The notes under the pieces: model-generated
The model's input: the letters and a program-made list of their open reading frames with translations, nothing else
Database searches by the model: none
Told to the model about the DNA's origin: nothing
Made by a program: the position numbers and the translations under genes
Source: Paraburkholderia caballeronis
GTDB taxonomy: Bacteria > Pseudomonadota > Gammaproteobacteria > Burkholderiales > Burkholderiaceae
Direction: 5' to 3'
DNA: 64,000 nucleotides
Assembly (NCBI RefSeq): GCF_900104845.1
Contig: NZ_FNSR01000002.1
Span: 1,674,001-1,738,000 of the forward strand
In this document: positions 62,937 to 64,000 of the stretch, piece by piece
Layout of the letters: the number at the start of each line of letters is the position of its first letter
Position numbering within the stretch: the first letter of the stretch is position 1

Positions 62937-64000
62937 TCAGAACGAATCGCCCGGCACGCGAATCCAGCCTTCCATCAGCACGCGCGCGCTGCGGCTCATG
63001 ATCGCCTTCGTGACGGTCCATTCGCCGTCGACGTTGCGCGCCTCTGCGCCGACCCGCAGCGTGCCCGACGGATGGCCGAAACGCACTGCGTTGCGCTCGC
63101 CGCCGCCGGCCGCGAGGTTCACCAGCGTGTCCGGCACGGCCGCCGCCGTCGCGATCGCGACGGCCGCCGTCCCCATCATCGCGTGGTGCAGCTTGCCCAT
63201 CGACATCGCGCGCACCAGCACGTCCACGTCGCCCGCGCCGATGGCCTTGCCGCTCGACGCGACGTAATCGGCCGGCCGCGCGACGAACGCGACCTTCGGC
63301 GTGTGCTGGCGCGTCTCGATCTCTTCGAGCTTCGCGATCAGCCCCATCCGCAGCGCGCCGTGTGCGCGGATCGTCTCGAACTTCTTCAGCGCGGCCGGAT
63401 CGCCGTTGATCGCGTCCTGCAACTCGGTGCCGGTGTAGCCGATCGCGTCCGCGTTCACGAAGATCGTCGGGATGCCCGCGTTGATCATCGTCGCCTTCAG
63501 CGTGCCGACGCCCGGCACTTCGAGATCGTCGACGAGGTGGCCGGTCGGGAACATCGAGCCGCCCGCGCCTTCCTCCTCGGCGGCCGGGTCCATGAATTCC
63601 AGTTGCACTTCGGCGGCCGGGAACGTGACGCCGTCCAGCTCGAAGTCGCCGGTTTCCTGCACCGCGCCGTTCGTGACCGGCACGTGCGCGACGATCGTCT
63701 TGCCGATGTTCGCCTGCCAGATCCGCACGGTGGCGATGCCGTTGTCCGGCACGCGCTCCGGATCGACGAGGCCGCCCGAAATCGCGAACGGCCCGACCGC
63801 GGCGGAGAGGTTGCCGCAGTTGCCGCTCCAGTCGACGAACGCCTTGTCGATCGACACCTGGCCGAACAGGTAATCGACGTCGTGGCCGGGCCGGCTGCTC
63901 TTCGCGACGATCACGGTCTTGCTGGTGCTCGACGTCGCGCCGCCCATGCCGTCGGTCTGCTTGCCGTACGGGTCGGGGCTGCCGATCACGCGCAGCAGCA
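62937..64000 (-). CDS. prpF: PrpF, 2-methylaconitate isomerase (5' end outside the window)
   Basis: The visible 354 codons run from beyond the right edge to 62937. PrpF (about 396 residues) isomerises 2-methyl-trans-aconitate to the cis form in the AcnD branch of the methylcitrate cycle for propionate. Conserved stretches include SKTVIVAKSSRPGHDVDYLF, DWSGNCGNLSAAVGPFAI (catalytic region) and MGKLHHAMMGTAAVAIATAA. The frame stays open up to 64000, so about 40 N-terminal residues, and probably acnD and prpC, lie outside. Confidence 0.94.
   Translation of the reverse strand, partial: LLRVIGSPDPYGKQTDGMGGATSSTSKTVIVAKSSRPGHDVDYLFGQVSIDKAFVDWSGNCGNLSAAVGPFAISGGLVDPERVPDNGIATVRIWQANIGKTIVAHVPVTNGAVQETGDFELDGVTFPAAEVQLEFMDPAAEEEGAGGSMFPTGHLVDDLEVPGVGTLKATMINAGIPTIFVNADAIGYTGTELQDAINGDPAALKKFETIRAHGALRMGLIAKLEEIETRQHTPKVAFVARPADYVASSGKAIGAGDVDVLVRAMSMGKLHHAMMGTAAVAIATAAAVPDTLVNLAAGGGERNAVRFGHPSGTLRVGAEARNVDGEWTVTKAIMSRSARVLMEGWIRVPGDSF

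Overview
This is a 64 kb, mostly very GC-rich chromosomal window. It most likely comes from a Burkholderiaceae member of the Burkholderia/Paraburkholderia/Caballeronia type. Evidence for this is the strong G/C bias at third codon positions, a trimeric porin of the Burkholderiales type, an intracellular PHB depolymerase with a cysteine nucleophile, a DUF3331-like small protein, an adenosylcobalamin-dependent ribonucleotide reductase, and many LysR/AraC regulators paired with oxidoreductases. Most genes look like ordinary accessory metabolism. No rRNA, tRNA or CRISPR array was seen.

Layout. 0-5 kb: a LysR regulator, a zinc alcohol dehydrogenase divergent from an AraC regulator, and a D-2-hydroxyacid dehydrogenase. 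5-15.9 kb: one giant autotransporter (about 3,600 residues) made of very regular 210-bp and 270-bp repeats, with a roughly 1 kb in-frame internal duplication. 15.9-23.5 kb: an ABC permease stump, cyanase, a Nudix protein with a poly-aspartate tail, a PNPOx-like flavoprotein, a second AraC/oxidoreductase divergent pair, a small lipoprotein and a Tat-exported phospholipase C. 23.7-28.7 kb: a signalling block with a CBS-PAS-GGDEF-EAL protein behind a perfect FNR/Anr-type box, a small TTG-start protein and a chemotaxis receptor. 28.8-33.3 kb: an esterase, a cupin, PHB depolymerase and a GST, with a perfect sigma-54 promoter sequence between the last two.

33.3-41.7 kb is a complete-looking trans-4-hydroxy-L-proline catabolic cluster. 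It has a 2-epimerase, a three-subunit D-hydroxyproline dehydrogenase with overlapping reading frames, a PAS-AraC regulator, a DapA-family deaminase, an Ldh-family reductase and an ABC solute-binding protein ending in a strong terminator. Only the last enzyme of the pathway (the 2-oxoglutarate semialdehyde dehydrogenase) is not in the window. 41.8-45.3 kb is a lower-GC patch of mobile DNA: two IS3-family transposase stumps in the same orientation, an EAL-domain protein with an altered EAL signature, a serine resolvase and a sequence resembling a Tn3-family end. It is followed by an XRE-cupin regulator, a porin and a five-gene peptide ABC transporter (45.3-53.6 kb).

53.8-64 kb holds class II ribonucleotide reductase, a hot-dog thioesterase, a DUF3331-like protein, an AI-2E family transporter, a second esterase, an OpgC-like acyltransferase, an NlpD-like LysM/degenerate-LytM lipoprotein and the 3' part of prpF, which runs off the right edge.

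The functional assignments come from reading motifs and overall resemblance, without database searches. Starts were chosen from ribosome binding sites where these are visible.
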